DNA of 64,000 nucleotides. It comes from JAAZBW01 sp035647855. GTDB lineage: Bacteria > Actinomycetota > Actinomycetes > Actinomycetales > Actinomycetaceae. The notes below the pieces were generated by a model. It was not told the DNA's origin and ran no database searches. It saw nothing but the letters and a program-made list of their open reading frames with translations. Position numbers and translations under genes: made by a program. The stretch is from contig DASRMP010000007.1 in assembly GCA_035647855.1 (NCBI GenBank), forward strand, positions 9,643 through 73,642, read 5' to 3'. How positions within the stretch are numbered: the first letter of the stretch is position 1; every line of letters starts with the position of its first letter. Of this stretch, positions 1 through 8,987 are shown in pieces.

Positions 1-3000
1 TCATCGATTCGACGGCCGCCGAGACGGTCACGCTGCCCGCATCGACCGGTGTCTGCCGAACCTGTGCGATTGCCTGGGACGGTGTCTCGCCGTCGAACGC
101 CGTCGAGATCAGCGGGTCGCCGAGCAGTGCGTCGATGGCAGCGAAGAAGACGTTGGTGGGCTCCCAGCCGATGGTGTTGAAGGCCATCGTGATCCCGAAT
201 GCGTTGCCGGCGCTGACCAGCGCGGCCCGGGTGGTTGCGTCGATCTCGGCGACCAGCAGTGCCTTCACCAGGACGTCACCAGTGACCTTGAGCACGCTGC
301 GCTCGATGATCGCCGATGCGCCGCCGAGCACGCGGTTGGTGGCGATGACGCCGCCGGCCGCGAGCGACGTGCCCTGTCCGGTGAAGCTGCTGCCGCCCGA
401 CGAGACCGCGGTCACATCGGCTTCGGCGCGGATCACGGCCTGCTCGATGGCCTGCACGGTCAGTGAGCCCGCGGTGAGGTCGACCGCGACGAGGGAGGCT
501 TCGACGTCACTCCGAACGTCGTTCAGCACGATCCCTGCCGCGATTCCGACTGACGGCGAGGTGGTGACGTTGATGCCCTCGGGGAAGAAGTCGCTGACGG
601 CGATCGGCTTCCACCAGCCGAGGTCGGTGTACGGGATCTCGGTATTGTCCGGAAGGGTGGGCGCGGCGAGGTCTGAGATCCAGGTAGTGGGCCCCATCCA
701 CTCGTAGACGCTCAGCGGGTTGCCGGCGATGCGGGTCCAGCGGGCCGCGTCCGAGTAGTCCTGGGAATTGAGGTCCAGCGTGGCGTCGGCCCCGATGTAC
801 CGGTACGTGCTGCCGGCATCCCCGCCGACGAGCGCCCAGCGCGTCGGGTCCCCGTAGTCCTCGGTGCCGAGGTCGAGCCGTGCGCCGAGGCCCAAGTAGC
901 GGTAGGTGGTCTCCCAGTCCCCGCCGCCCTCGTGGCCGGCGTCCACCAGGACCACGTCACCGGAAGCCACCAGCCGGATGCCGGAGGAGGTGCTGTAGCG
1001 GGGAGTGGCGTAGGCGTCGGCAAGAGTGACGACGGTGGCCTCGTTCTCCGGGGTGGCGGGGTTGTCGACTGCGGTCACGGCCTGGATCTGTCTACCGGTG
1101 GTCCGTGCCGTGAAGTTAGGTTGACCGTAGCCGAGTTCACCGATACGAACGCGGTCACCGAGTTTCAACGTCACCGAGCCATCAGTCGTCCAGTAGTCGG
1201 CTGGGATCAACAGGTCGGTGACCTGCCCGTAGGAGTGCATGCCGCCGTCGTTCGTGGTGATGGACGAAGCCGTCAGCTTCACATTCGAGTAGATCCCGGC
1301 AGAGTCGTCGGCCAGCACCGAGACGACGCCGTCGGCGGCGACGACGACGCGGGCCCGTTGGGCAGTGGACTCGATCACTGCCTCTGCTCGGCCGGCGATC
1401 TTGTTGGAGGCGAGCACGGCACCGGCAGCGCCGGAGAAGGTGTATGCCACGCCGGCCGTCTGGCCGGAGGCGACGTTGCTCACCGTCGCGTTGACCAACT
1501 CTGCAGTGAGTGCCTTGACTGTCACGTCACCCGAAGACGCACCGATCTTCTTCGCGGTGAGGTTCGAGTCCACCGCAGATGCTTTGACGTCCCAGACTTC
1601 CTTCGTGCCGAAGTCGGTGCCGAGGAGCAGGTCGATGGCGGTGACGAAAGTGTCGAGCGCGTCGTCCAGGACCCAACCGAGGAAGTTGACGGCCACCGCG
1701 GCGCCGAGGGTCAGTGCGGGGAGGTCGATCAGCGAATCGATTCCCGGGCCTGCCTCGGCGCTCACCTCGGATGTGGCGTCGATGACTGTCTGGTCCGTCA
1801 CCGCGGAGATCGTGACATCCGCGGCGGAGATCGTGCTGTCTGTCACCGTGGCGGTCACCGACCCGCGCAGCACGTTCGCCGCGAACAGCGCAGCGACGGC
1901 GGCAACCGTGGAAACGATGTGCACCGTGTTCTCGGTGATGGCTGCGGCGGTTGTGCAGGCTGTGAGGGTGGCGCTCTCGGACGCCATCACTTCGAGGTCG
2001 CCGGTAGCCGTGATGGTCGAGTCGTCAACGGACGCCTCCACGATGCGGTTGAGCAGGTTCCACGCCCGCGCCGTTTCGGTCGTCACCAGGGGCGTCCCGT
2101 ACACGAACACCGAATCGCCGGCGTGGGCGGCGAGCTCGCTGGCGTCGGAAGCGGAGACCGTGACCCCGCCCGCACCCGCGAGGAGGTTCTCTGCGATCAA
2201 AGAGGCGGTGGTCTGTCCGGTGACGTCGTTGCGGGCGTCCTTGCCGCTCGCGGCGTAGCTGCCACTGGTGGCGGCCGAAACGGTGAGTCCGTCCACGCTG
2301 GAGGCCGTGCCGCTTGTGAGAATCACGCGTGCGACGGCGTCGTCCTTGGAAACCATGTTCCAGGCGTTGCCCACAAGGTCGGAGGTGACGCCGGTGGTGA
2401 CGGTGCCGGAGTTTGCCGCCACCACCTGGACCAGCCCCTCCGCGACCAGGGATGCCGTCTCGATGGCAGCCATCGTGTCGCGAGCCAGCTCTACCAGCGC
2501 CGCCAGAACGCCGAAGTTGAAGTGCAGCGACGGGCCGGACGCGCCGAACAGGCGGACGGCCTGACTCTGGTCATCGAGTGTCGCCGTCACGTTCGTGACG
2601 TCATCAGCGGAGACCAGCACACTGCCAACCGACCCCGTCCCACGGCCCTCCAGGACCCCCTTCAGGAGGGCGTGTGTCTTGTTCGTGATGGCGACCTCCA
2701 CCGCGGCGATGGCGGCGCTCACGCCCGGGGCCGTAATGGCGGCGATGCCCACGAAACTGAAATCGACGAGAGTCTGGGCGATCACGCTCAGTGCGTCGGT
2801 TCGAATCGTGGCGTCCGCGGCAATCTCGACGACCGACGTGGAGCCCAAGGCATAGGCATGGGTACCGAGCGCCGAATCGTCGGTGAAGGCGGAGCCCTGG
2901 TTCACCGTCGCACGCAACTCGACCTCGGCTGCCTCGATCACTCCGTTGACGGTGACGGACGCCCGGACGTCCGGCCCGAAGCTCGTGGCGTCCCCGGCCT

Positions 3001-5242
3001 CAGCGATGAGTGAGACGGCGCCGGAGGTGATGACCGACCCGTCGACCGTGACGGTCTCGGCAAGAACAATGAGGTCGGTGGAGTCGAGATTGATGTTGCC
3101 GGAGATCTCCACTGTGTCTTTGCCGTCGCCGCCCACCACCGTGAGCCGGATCGCCGGAATAGCGAAGGACGTCTCCTCGAAGGTGGGCGTGGCGTTGGTG
3201 CTGCGGACGCGCAGACCGGTGCCGAATGGTTCCAGGACTGCGGTGTCATCGCCGTCCGAGAGGGTGAAGGTGGCATCGTCGACTGTGCCGGCGAAACTGA
3301 TCGGCTCGAGCCCGGCGTAGCGCAACACCTTCCCGTCGAGGACCAGCATCCCGGAGTTGGCGTCGAAGGCCAAGGCTTCAACGGAGCCGAAGGACCCGCG
3401 GAGCACGAGGGTGTCGAACCCGCCCGCGCCACCGTCCACGGTGCCCGTGATCATGCCGGTCGCGGCGAAGTCGAAGACGTCCTGGTTGTCCGGTGCGCCG
3501 GTGAGGTTCTCGAACCCGTCGAACGAGATGCCGGAGACGGATCCCCGGCCGAGGCCGGTGACGAGCCAGATGGTGTCGGCCCGCGGGCCGACCAACGTGT
3601 CGATGCCCTCGCCGCCAAGGATAGTGAGTGCCACGCCCTCCGCAGAGCCACCGAGCACGAAGCGGTCAGCTCCCGGCCCACCGACCACAATGTAGTTCGC
3701 CGCGAGCGGCGCCTCATCCAGGTCGATCTCATCCGCGATACTCGCCAGCGCGAGCTGGCCGTTGCTGAGGCGCACCTCGTGGTTCCAGGCCTCACCGTCA
3801 TCGGCAGTGGCGGTGGCGGTGCCGGTGTCGGCGTCCAGCGCCCAGCGGCTGACCCGGCCGCTCAGGCCGACGGCGAGTCCCTCGCCCAGCATCAGGATTG
3901 CCTCGTGCAGCCCTGCGCGAGACGCCTCGAAGGTGACCGCGAGGGTGACCGACTCACCGGGCGCCAGACTGGCCGGCATCGGCGCCACCGAGAAGGCGGC
4001 GCCCGACAGCGTCGGCGCCCCAAGCGCCACGGTGTCACTGCCGGTGTTCGTCACCACGATCGTGCCGGTGCCGGCAGCTCCGGGTCGCACCGTCCCGAAG
4101 TCAAGGGTCGAGCCGCTGAGCCGGAGGCCGTTCGTGCTCGGGAGCGCCGCCCCCGGTTCTGACGTCACGACGGCGGTGGTGCCGGCCTCTACCGGTGAAG
4201 ACGGCGCCGCAAGCGGATCATCCGCTGCCGTGGCCTGAACTGCAGGCGCACCGTCGGACGTCTGCGGCGTCCGAGGCGCTTCCGTTGCCGGGACCGGTTC
4301 AACCGCAGCAGACGGCGGAGCGGTGTCGACCACCGGAGTGGCTTCGACGACCGGAGTGGCTTCGACGGCTGGCTCAGCGACTGGAGCCACTTCCACGACC
4401 GGCGCGGGCTCGACCACCGGCGCCGGTTCGGGCGTGGGCTCGACCACCGGTGCCGGTTCAGGCGCTGATTCTTCGGCCGGGATCGCAACCGGCTCGGTCT
4501 CGCTGCCCTGGTCCTCTGGAACGTCTGCAGGCAACGAGACGGCGGGCGCCATGAGAGCACCCTCCACCGGGTCGCCGACCTGGAAACCAGACGAAGGGAC
4601 ATCCCAGACAGCGCCAGGGAGCAGGGTATCCGCCATGAGTCCGTCGGCGGTGTGCCCGAGACCAACCGCGTGACCGATCTCATGCCGAAGCACGGTCAGA
4701 AGGCTCATCCGTTGCCAGCCCCAACCTGCCGCGTCCACGTCGACGACGATGGAGCGCCCAGTGGTGTAACCAAGCTGCCGCCCCGGCAGGTCGCCCGCGG
4801 AGAACTGGATGCCGTCCGTGTCGGCTCCGGCGTCCTGCCATTCGGCGGTCGCCGTGGCTGCCGCATGCTCAAGTGCCGCAGGGTTGAGCTCTTCTGGATC
4901 GGACGAGCCCTCTGCCACATCCCCAGCAGTCAGTGCGGAACCCTCAGCGAGGACCTCCGACCAGAAGCTCCGCACAATCCAGGACACGTTGGTCAATTGA
5001 CCAGGGCTTGGCCGTCCGTCAGATTCGGCAGGGGTGACGGCTGTTGCCGGACCGGCTCCGAAGAATTGAGCGATCAAGGCGAGCGCAAGGACGAAGGCCA
5101 CCCGTGAATTGAGACGGTTGGGCACGACTCCGCTGATCGTTCGGGGATGAAGCCGCGTGACGGCTCGCTTCAGTCGCTCGGCCGGCGCGCGATAGGTGCC
5201 GGGGTACTCCCCGGCGTCCCAATTACGCTTCGCGCCAAACAT
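1..5242 (-). CDS. Giant secreted metzincin-type surface protein (3' end beyond window)
   Basis: The frame stays open for 1,747 codons from ATG 5242 to the window edge, so the C-terminus is missing. Residues 1-47 are a long basic N-region; 48-66 are hydrophobic and followed by Ala-rich residues, which suggests an extended signal peptide. HEIGHAVGLGH at residues 187-197 (nt 4652-4684) fits the metzincin zinc motif HExxHxxGxxH, and Met203 could be the Met-turn. A linker rich in Pro-Val-Val-Glu covers about 230-330. It is followed by an Ig-like choice-of-anchor D stretch (about 370-455) and an RTX-like GGPGADRF/GGEGIDTL segment (about 515-545). The rest alternates short beta-strand motifs rich in Val, Thr, Ser, Ala and Asp, as in giant adhesins. 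Two units with a 33-codon period lie near nt 808 and 907. The role is probably an exported adhesin or protease; the substrate is unknown. The start is uncertain because the ribosome site is weak. Confidence 0.85.
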   Translation of the reverse strand, partial: MFGAKRNWDAGEYPGTYRAPAERLKRAVTRLHPRTISGVVPNRLNSRVAFVLALALIAQFFGAGPATAVTPAESDGRPSPGQLTNVSWIVRSFWSEVLAEGSALTAGDVAEGSSDPEELNPAALEHAAATATAEWQDAGADTDGIQFSAGDLPGRQLGYTTGRSIVVDVDAAGWGWQRMSLLTVLRHEIGHAVGLGHTADGLMADTLLPGAVWDVPSSGFQVGDPVEGALMAPAVSLPADVPEDQGSETEPVAIPAEESAPEPAPVVEPTPEPAPVVEPAPVVEVAPVAEPAVEATPVVEATPVVDTAPPSAAVEPVPATEAPRTPQTSDGAPAVQATAADDPLAAPSSPVEAGTTAVVTSEPGAALPSTNGLRLSGSTLDFGTVRPGAAGTGTIVVTNTGSDTVALGAPTLSGAAFSVAPMPASLAPGESVTLAVTFEASRAGLHEAILMLGEGLAVGLSGRVSRWALDADTGTATATADDGEAWNHEVRLSNGQLALASIADEIDLDEAPLAANYIVVGGPGADRFVLGGSAEGVALTILGGEGIDTLVGPRADTIWLVTGLGRGSVSGISFDGFENLTGAPDNQDVFDFAATGMITGTVDGGAGGFDTLVLRGSFGSVEALAFDANSGMLVLDGKVLRYAGLEPISFAGTVDDATFTLSDGDDTAVLEPFGTGLRVRSTNATPTFEETSFAIPAIRLTVVGGDGKDTVEISGNINLDSTDLIVLAETVTVDGSVITSGAVSLIAEAGDATSFGPDVRASVTVNGVIEAAEVELRATVNQGSAFTDDSALGTHAYALGSTSVVEIAADATIRTDALSVIAQTLVDFSFVGIAAITAPGVSAAIAAVEVAITNKTHALLKGVLEGRGTGSVGSVLVSADDVTNVTATLDDQSQAVRLFGASGPSLHFNFGVLAALVELARDTMAAIETASLVAEGLVQVVAANSGTVTTGVTSDLVGNAWNMVSKDDAVARVILTSGTASSVDGLTVSAATSGSYAASGKDARNDVTGQTTASLIAENLLAGAGGVTVSASDASELAAHAGDSVFVYGTPLVTTETARAWNLLNRIVEASVDDSTITATGDLEVMASESATLTACTTAAAITENTVHIVSTVAAVAALFAANVLRGSVTATVTDSTISAADVTISAVTDQTVIDATSEVSAEAGPGIDSLIDLPALTLGAAVAVNFLGWVLDDALDTFVTAIDLLLGTDFGTKEVWDVKASAVDSNLTAKKIGASSGDVTVKALTAELVNATVSNVASGQTAGVAYTFSGAAGAVLASNKIAGRAEAVIESTAQRARVVVAADGVVSVLADDSAGIYSNVKLTASSITTNDGGMHSYGQVTDLLIPADYWTTDGSVTLKLGDRVRIGELGYGQPNFTARTTGRQIQAVTAVDNPATPENEATVVTLADAYATPRYSTSSGIRLVASGDVVLVDAGHEGGGDWETTYRYLGLGARLDLGTEDYGDPTRWALVGGDAGSTYRYIGADATLDLNSQDYSDAARWTRIAGNPLSVYEWMGPTTWISDLAAPTLPDNTEIPYTDLGWWKPIAVSDFFPEGINVTTSPSVGIAAGIVLNDVRSDVEASLVAVDLTAGSLTVQAIEQAVIRAEADVTAVSSGGSSFTGQGTSLAAGGVIATNRVLGGASAIIERSVLKVTGDVLVKALLVAEIDATTRAALVSAGNAFGITMAFNTIGWEPTNVFFAAIDALLGDPLISTAFDGETPSQAIAQVRQTPVDAGSVTVSAAVESM

Positions 5243-5359
5243 CACCACTCGCCCAAATGCCGCACCGAGCCCGCACTCTCGTAGGGCAGGCCGCGCAACA
5301 CTCCAATCGTTCCCCTTGACCCCTGTCGGCTTCAATGTCCGCAGGACCAGACACTGACT

Positions 5360-5393
5360 GCGGCCTGACTGTCCCCAGGGACAGTCAGGCCGC
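5360..5393 (-). terminator. Strong hairpin downstream of the two-component operon
   Basis: A perfect 16-bp inverted repeat (GCGGCCTGACTGTCCC and its complement) with a 2-nt centre starts 14 nt after the regulator stop codon. It has no T-run. It probably terminates the kinase/regulator transcript before the giant gene at 5242, so that gene likely has its own promoter in 5243-5359. I see no convincing -35/-10 pair there. Confidence 0.75.
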
Positions 5394-5406
5394 GCCTGAG
5401 GGTAGG

Positions 5407-6168
5407 TCAACCGTTTGCGGAGGCCCCGTCGTGACTGCCGTTCCGGGTCTCGATGCCGAGGCCGCGCCGCCCTGCGTACGCCAACACCTGGGCCCGGTTG
5501 CTCAGGTGCAGCTTCCGCATGATCTCACTCATGTGGTACTTGACCGTCCGGGGGGTGAGCCAGACCCTGGCGGCCACGTCCTTGTACGACAGCCCCTGGG
5601 CAAGCAGCGCGAGTATCTCCTCTTGCCGGACCGTCAGCCGCGGATCCCGGCCGGCCCCAGACTCGCCGGCGCCGGCATCCCCATCAACGGCCGGGGGCGT
5701 CCGCATTTCCACTGGGTTCGGATCGACGTCGTCGTGGGTCGCAGGATCACCATGGCCGCGGGCGAACTCCGCGAGCAGCCTGCTGGCCAGGCCCGGGGCC
5801 AACGGCGGCACGTCGGCCAGCGCATCGTTGAGCGCCGAGATCAGGTCGGCCGCGTCCATGCTCTTCAACAGGAATCCCGTCGCCCCGGCCTTGACCGCCT
5901 CGAAAAGTGTGTGGTCATCGGCCGCTGCACTCAGCATGATCACCTTGATCTCGGGCATCTCCGACTTCACCATCCGGGTGGCGCACAACCCATCGCACCG
6001 AGGCATCGCGACGTCCATCAGGATGATATCCGGATGGAGATCCCGGGCCATGGCCAGGCACTCGAGGCCGTCCCTCGCCACGCCGACGACGTCGATACCG
6101 TGTGCCAGAAGGAGGCTTCTCAGGCCTTCCAGCATCAATTGGTGATCGTCTGCCAACAGCACTCTCAT
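5407..6168 (-). CDS. NarL/LuxR-family response regulator
   Basis: A 253-residue two-component regulator. The receiver domain (about 1-120) has acidic residues D7/D8, phospho-acceptor D52 in ILMDVAMP and conserved K102. A LuxR-type helix-turn-helix (about 185-240) contains LTPRTVKYHMSEIMRKL, the DNA-binding helix region typical of NarL/FixJ proteins. The linker is Pro/Asp-rich. The start overlaps the stop of the upstream kinase by 4 nt (ATGA), so the two are translationally coupled. Targets are unknown. The giant surface-protein gene lies next on the same strand beyond a hairpin and is a candidate by position only. Confidence 0.93.
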   Translation of the reverse strand: MRVLLADDHQLMLEGLRSLLLAHGIDVVGVARDGLECLAMARDLHPDIILMDVAMPRCDGLCATRMVKSEMPEIKVIMLSAAADDHTLFEAVKAGATGFLLKSMDAADLISALNDALADVPPLAPGLASRLLAEFARGHGDPATHDDVDPNPVEMRTPPAVDGDAGAGESGAGRDPRLTVRQEEILALLAQGLSYKDVAARVWLTPRTVKYHMSEIMRKLHLSNRAQVLAYAGRRGLGIETRNGSHDGASANG

Positions 6169-7898
6169 GCGGTATTACCTTCCGTACACGCGAGTGGGAT
6201 CCTGAACGTGACCACTGTGGGGCCAGTTTCCATGGACGACAGTGAGATCGAACCACCGGCTTCTTTCGCACGTTCGCGCATGAAAGCGATCCCGTAGTGG
6301 CCGGCGGAGGGTCCAGCGAGCGGAGTCTTGAATCCTTCCCCATCGTCGCTGACAGTCAGGCAGATCTCGGACCCATCACGCTTCAACCGGATGTCGACGT
6401 TACGGGCTCGGCCATGTTGCCGCGCGTTGGTCATGGCCTCCTGCACGGCTCGCAGTACCTGGACGCCGGTGGCATTGCCGAATGGTTCGGTGGGTACGTT
6501 CGGATCGAGAGTGACCGAGGTGGCGATGCAATGCTGCCGTCCGAAGCTGGTGGCGTACTGCTGCAGCGCGCTCAGGAAGTTCCATTGCTCATCCCTGTGG
6601 CCCCGCAGCGCGATGATCTCGCTGCGGACGTCATCGTGGGCATGCTGGGCGACAACGGCCAGACGGTCCAGCAGGTCCATGGCTTCGGCCACGTCATTCG
6701 TGCTGAGCTGCTTCTTCGCGGCTTGCGCCTGAAGGCTCACGTAGCCGAGCACCTGACCGATGCCGTCGTGCATCTCCCGTGCCAGATGCTCCCGTTCCCG
6801 CATCGCAGCGAGTGCCCGTTGTTCATCCAGACGGGACGCGAGTTCGCGACGCAATTCGGTGACATCTCGCAGAAGAAGCAGTTGCCCGATAGTCCGTCCA
6901 ACTGAATCGACCAGAAGAGTCGTATCGACCAGCAGGTGGCGGCGCGCGTCTCGCTCGCCGATGATGATGGTCTTCGTGACCCGCTCAAGCCCCGATGCCC
7001 CTTGCTCAGGCACGCCATCAGAGACCATCAGGGCTGATGCCGGCAGGAAGCTGGTCGCGCGACATCCCTGCATCGTGGCGGGTGCAGAACCAAGCAGTCT
7101 GCCTGCTGCAGGATTCGCGTAGATGATCCGCTCGGCCAGTTTGTCCAGGACGAGTGTGCCGTCCTCCATCTGATCCACCGCCGTCTTCCGGGCCTGGACA
7201 ACCGGGTTGAACAGGTGGAACTCATGCAGGGCTATCGCATACAGAACCAGTGGTACGCCGACCGAAGCAATCGAAGGGTCGCCGAAAACCGGCCATTCGT
7301 GATTGGCGAGGTGACTGGTGTGGGCGATCCGTGAGAAGACGAGCCCGATGATGACCAGGGCCACCGCCGCTCGCGTTACGGCGTTGGAGACGAGCAGACC
7401 CGTCAACAGGACGAGACAGATGATGGTGAGAACCGTGGCGTAGGCGATGGCTGTCCAGGCCGCCAGTCCAAGCGTCTGCCCGACCGGAGTCCCTGGCTCA
7501 GCGGCCAGTGGCGTCCACACCAGATGGTGCGCCGGATTCGTCGCGGCCAACACCGCGAAAGCCACAGAAGGCACCACGAAAGCACCCACCGCAAGCCGAT
7601 GATTGAGCCACTTTCCGTGTCCCACGAACTCCAGCACGAAAGCAGTGACCGCACAAACCAGCGGCAACAGCATCGAGATCCGAATCGTGTGCCAGACGAT
7701 TTCGCTGATCGGCGTAACTGCCCGCGATACGCAGTTCATGCTGAGCGCCCAGACAGCTGCCAGCAGACAAGCGACCGCGAACGGCCGGGCCCCGGGCTGC
7801 CCGCGTCGACGCCAGCTGTACCAACCGAGCGCCACGGAGATCGCGACGATGGCCCACGTCAGCAAGTTTGTGGGCTCTGATTGGGAGTGCCAGTTCAT
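6165..7898 (-). CDS. Membrane sensor histidine kinase, 7TM + PAS + HisKA_3
   Basis: A 577-residue kinase. About seven hydrophobic segments in residues 10-225 match the histidine-kinase N-terminal 7TM module. A PAS-like domain follows (about 240-345). The HisKA_3 dimerisation box REHLAREMHDGIGQVLGY has phospho-accepting His377, and the HATPase domain carries DDGEGF near residue 535. It forms a pair with the LuxR regulator at 5407, with a 4-nt overlap. The ATG at 7898 gives the membrane start expected for the family, though no strong ribosome site is visible. The sensed signal cannot be inferred. Confidence 0.92.
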   Translation of the reverse strand: MNWHSQSEPTNLLTWAIVAISVALGWYSWRRRGQPGARPFAVACLLAAVWALSMNCVSRAVTPISEIVWHTIRISMLLPLVCAVTAFVLEFVGHGKWLNHRLAVGAFVVPSVAFAVLAATNPAHHLVWTPLAAEPGTPVGQTLGLAAWTAIAYATVLTIICLVLLTGLLVSNAVTRAAVALVIIGLVFSRIAHTSHLANHEWPVFGDPSIASVGVPLVLYAIALHEFHLFNPVVQARKTAVDQMEDGTLVLDKLAERIIYANPAAGRLLGSAPATMQGCRATSFLPASALMVSDGVPEQGASGLERVTKTIIIGERDARRHLLVDTTLLVDSVGRTIGQLLLLRDVTELRRELASRLDEQRALAAMREREHLAREMHDGIGQVLGYVSLQAQAAKKQLSTNDVAEAMDLLDRLAVVAQHAHDDVRSEIIALRGHRDEQWNFLSALQQYATSFGRQHCIATSVTLDPNVPTEPFGNATGVQVLRAVQEAMTNARQHGRARNVDIRLKRDGSEICLTVSDDGEGFKTPLAGPSAGHYGIAFMRERAKEAGGSISLSSMETGPTVVTFRIPLACTEGNTA

Positions 7899-8010
7899 GG
7901 TGGGGTGTCTCGCTCATGACGGTGTGAGCTTGATTTCCAAGGTTAGCGGCGCAGCCACCTCCTCCGCCGACTCACCGCCGAATCAGCCGCCCATGGGGAC
8001 CTCGGGCGCC

Positions 8011-8220
8011 TCAGATCCTGGGCCGCCAATCCGCTGGGGTGAAGAGCTCCTCGAGGGAGCACTCGAAGACCCTGGCAAGGCGGAACGCGAGGGGCAGGGA
8101 CGGGTCGAAGTGGCCCTTCTCGATGGAGATGACCGTCTGCCGCGAGACCCCCAGGCTCGCGGCGAGGCGCGCCTGGGACCAGCCGAATTCGCCTCTGCGT
8201 TCCGCCACCGTGTTCTCCAC
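8011..8220 (-). CDS. Small XRE-family HTH regulator
   Basis: This 69-residue protein is almost entirely one Cro/C1-type helix-turn-helix: WSQARLAASLGVSRQTVISIEKG, then the usual LARVFECSLEELF tail. It starts at GTG 8220, three bases after the stop of the membrane-protein gene, so the two form one operon. The pairing of a membrane protein with a short XRE repressor is common in actinobacteria. Two palindromes overlapping the operon promoter (8740-8772) are the obvious candidate operators for self-repression. Confidence 0.9.
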   Translation of the reverse strand: MENTVAERRGEFGWSQARLAASLGVSRQTVISIEKGHFDPSLPLAFRLARVFECSLEELFTPADWRPRI

Positions 8221-8223
8221 AGC

Positions 8224-8679
8224 TCAGGCCTTGCGCCGCAGCGCGTTGTACCGGATCGCAAGGTCCAGGGCGAGCAGGACCCAGAGGGCGACCAGGACGA
8301 CGTCGGCGCCAATGTCCAACCCGGTGATCGTGATCGCAGCCGCGCCGAGCCCGATCATCGCGAGCCCGTCGAACAGCGCACCCATCGCCGCACGTTCCAG
8401 CCATTGCGACTCCACCGAATCCTCCGGCCGCTCTACAGCGCCCGCGATGCTGGAGCGGTCCACCAGCAGCACCCAGCCGATGGTTGTCGCCAGTGGCAGT
8501 GTGACGAGCCCGGTCACGACGCCCAGCAGCACCGGCGTCTCCGACGGACTGACGATGGACGCCAGAACCCCCAGCACCCCGGCGATCAGGACTCCGATGG
8601 CGAACGCCGGGCCCCACAGGGCGATCCCCGTTCGACCGGACTTGGTTGCTCCCCACACGGTGGGCGTTGCGGTGTTCAT
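8224..8679 (-). CDS. Four-TM membrane protein paired with XRE regulator
   Basis: A 151-residue integral membrane protein of unknown function. Four hydrophobic segments appear at about residues 20-45, 52-75, 97-115 and 120-138, and the C-terminus is basic (LAIRYNALRRKA). I start it at ATG 8679 (MNTATPTVWG), with AGGAGA just upstream, rather than at an in-frame upstream start at 8733 that would place the promoter inside the gene. It is the first gene of a two-gene operon with the XRE regulator at 8011. The resemblance is to uncharacterised actinobacterial membrane proteins that travel with XRE repressors. Confidence 0.8.
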   Translation of the reverse strand: MNTATPTVWGATKSGRTGIALWGPAFAIGVLIAGVLGVLASIVSPSETPVLLGVVTGLVTLPLATTIGWVLLVDRSSIAGAVERPEDSVESQWLERAAMGALFDGLAMIGLGAAAITITGLDIGADVVLVALWVLLALDLAIRYNALRRKA

Positions 8680-8732
8680 AATCGTCTCCTGACGGCGGCG
8701 TTTCGGTGCCCGATGGGATCTTGCCGGACCCA

Positions 8733-8761
8733 AAAATATGTCAAGTCTGTTTGACTGTCAA
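8733..8761 (-). promoter_or_regulatory. Sigma-70-like promoter of the membrane protein/XRE operon
   Basis: Read on the minus strand, a perfect -35 TTGACA (8761-8756) is separated by exactly 17 nt from TATTTT (8738-8733). The start codon at 8679 is about 50 nt downstream. Such a consensus promoter is striking in this GC-rich DNA and would be strong unless repressed. Confidence 0.75.
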
Positions 8762-8772
8762 GTGCGCTTGAC
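8740..8772. promoter_or_regulatory. Twin palindromic operators over the promoter
   Basis: There are two 16-bp dyads: 8740-8755, with arms GTCAA/TTGAC around 6 nt, and 8757-8772, with arms GTCAAG/CTTGAC around 4 nt. They are 17 bp centre to centre. Both overlap the spacer and -35 box of the promoter. The likely ligand is the XRE protein of the same operon, a typical autorepressor arrangement (inference). Confidence 0.65.
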
Positions 8773-8987
8773 TGCGTGGGATCGGTCAGTGCTCCCAGCG
8801 AGCACCCAAGTCTCCGCAGCGACCAGACTTTCGCCCGAGCTCGGAACCTGGGCGCACGCAAACGCACCTCGGCTGGAACCGTGGCGAACGGAGAGCCTCC
8901 GAGCCAGGCAGGCATTGGCGAATATGCTCGTGCGAAAATGACCCGTGCGATGCATGTGACAACGCAGTCCTGGCAACGGAGGCCCCA

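Noticed and set aside
135..3320. Long plus-strand open frames (up to 693 codons) in the first 3.3 kb
   Set aside because: They lie opposite the giant minus-strand frame, which is open for 5.2 kb and has signal peptide, zinc motif and repeats. The plus-strand products have no domains and composition typical of antisense frames in GC-rich DNA.
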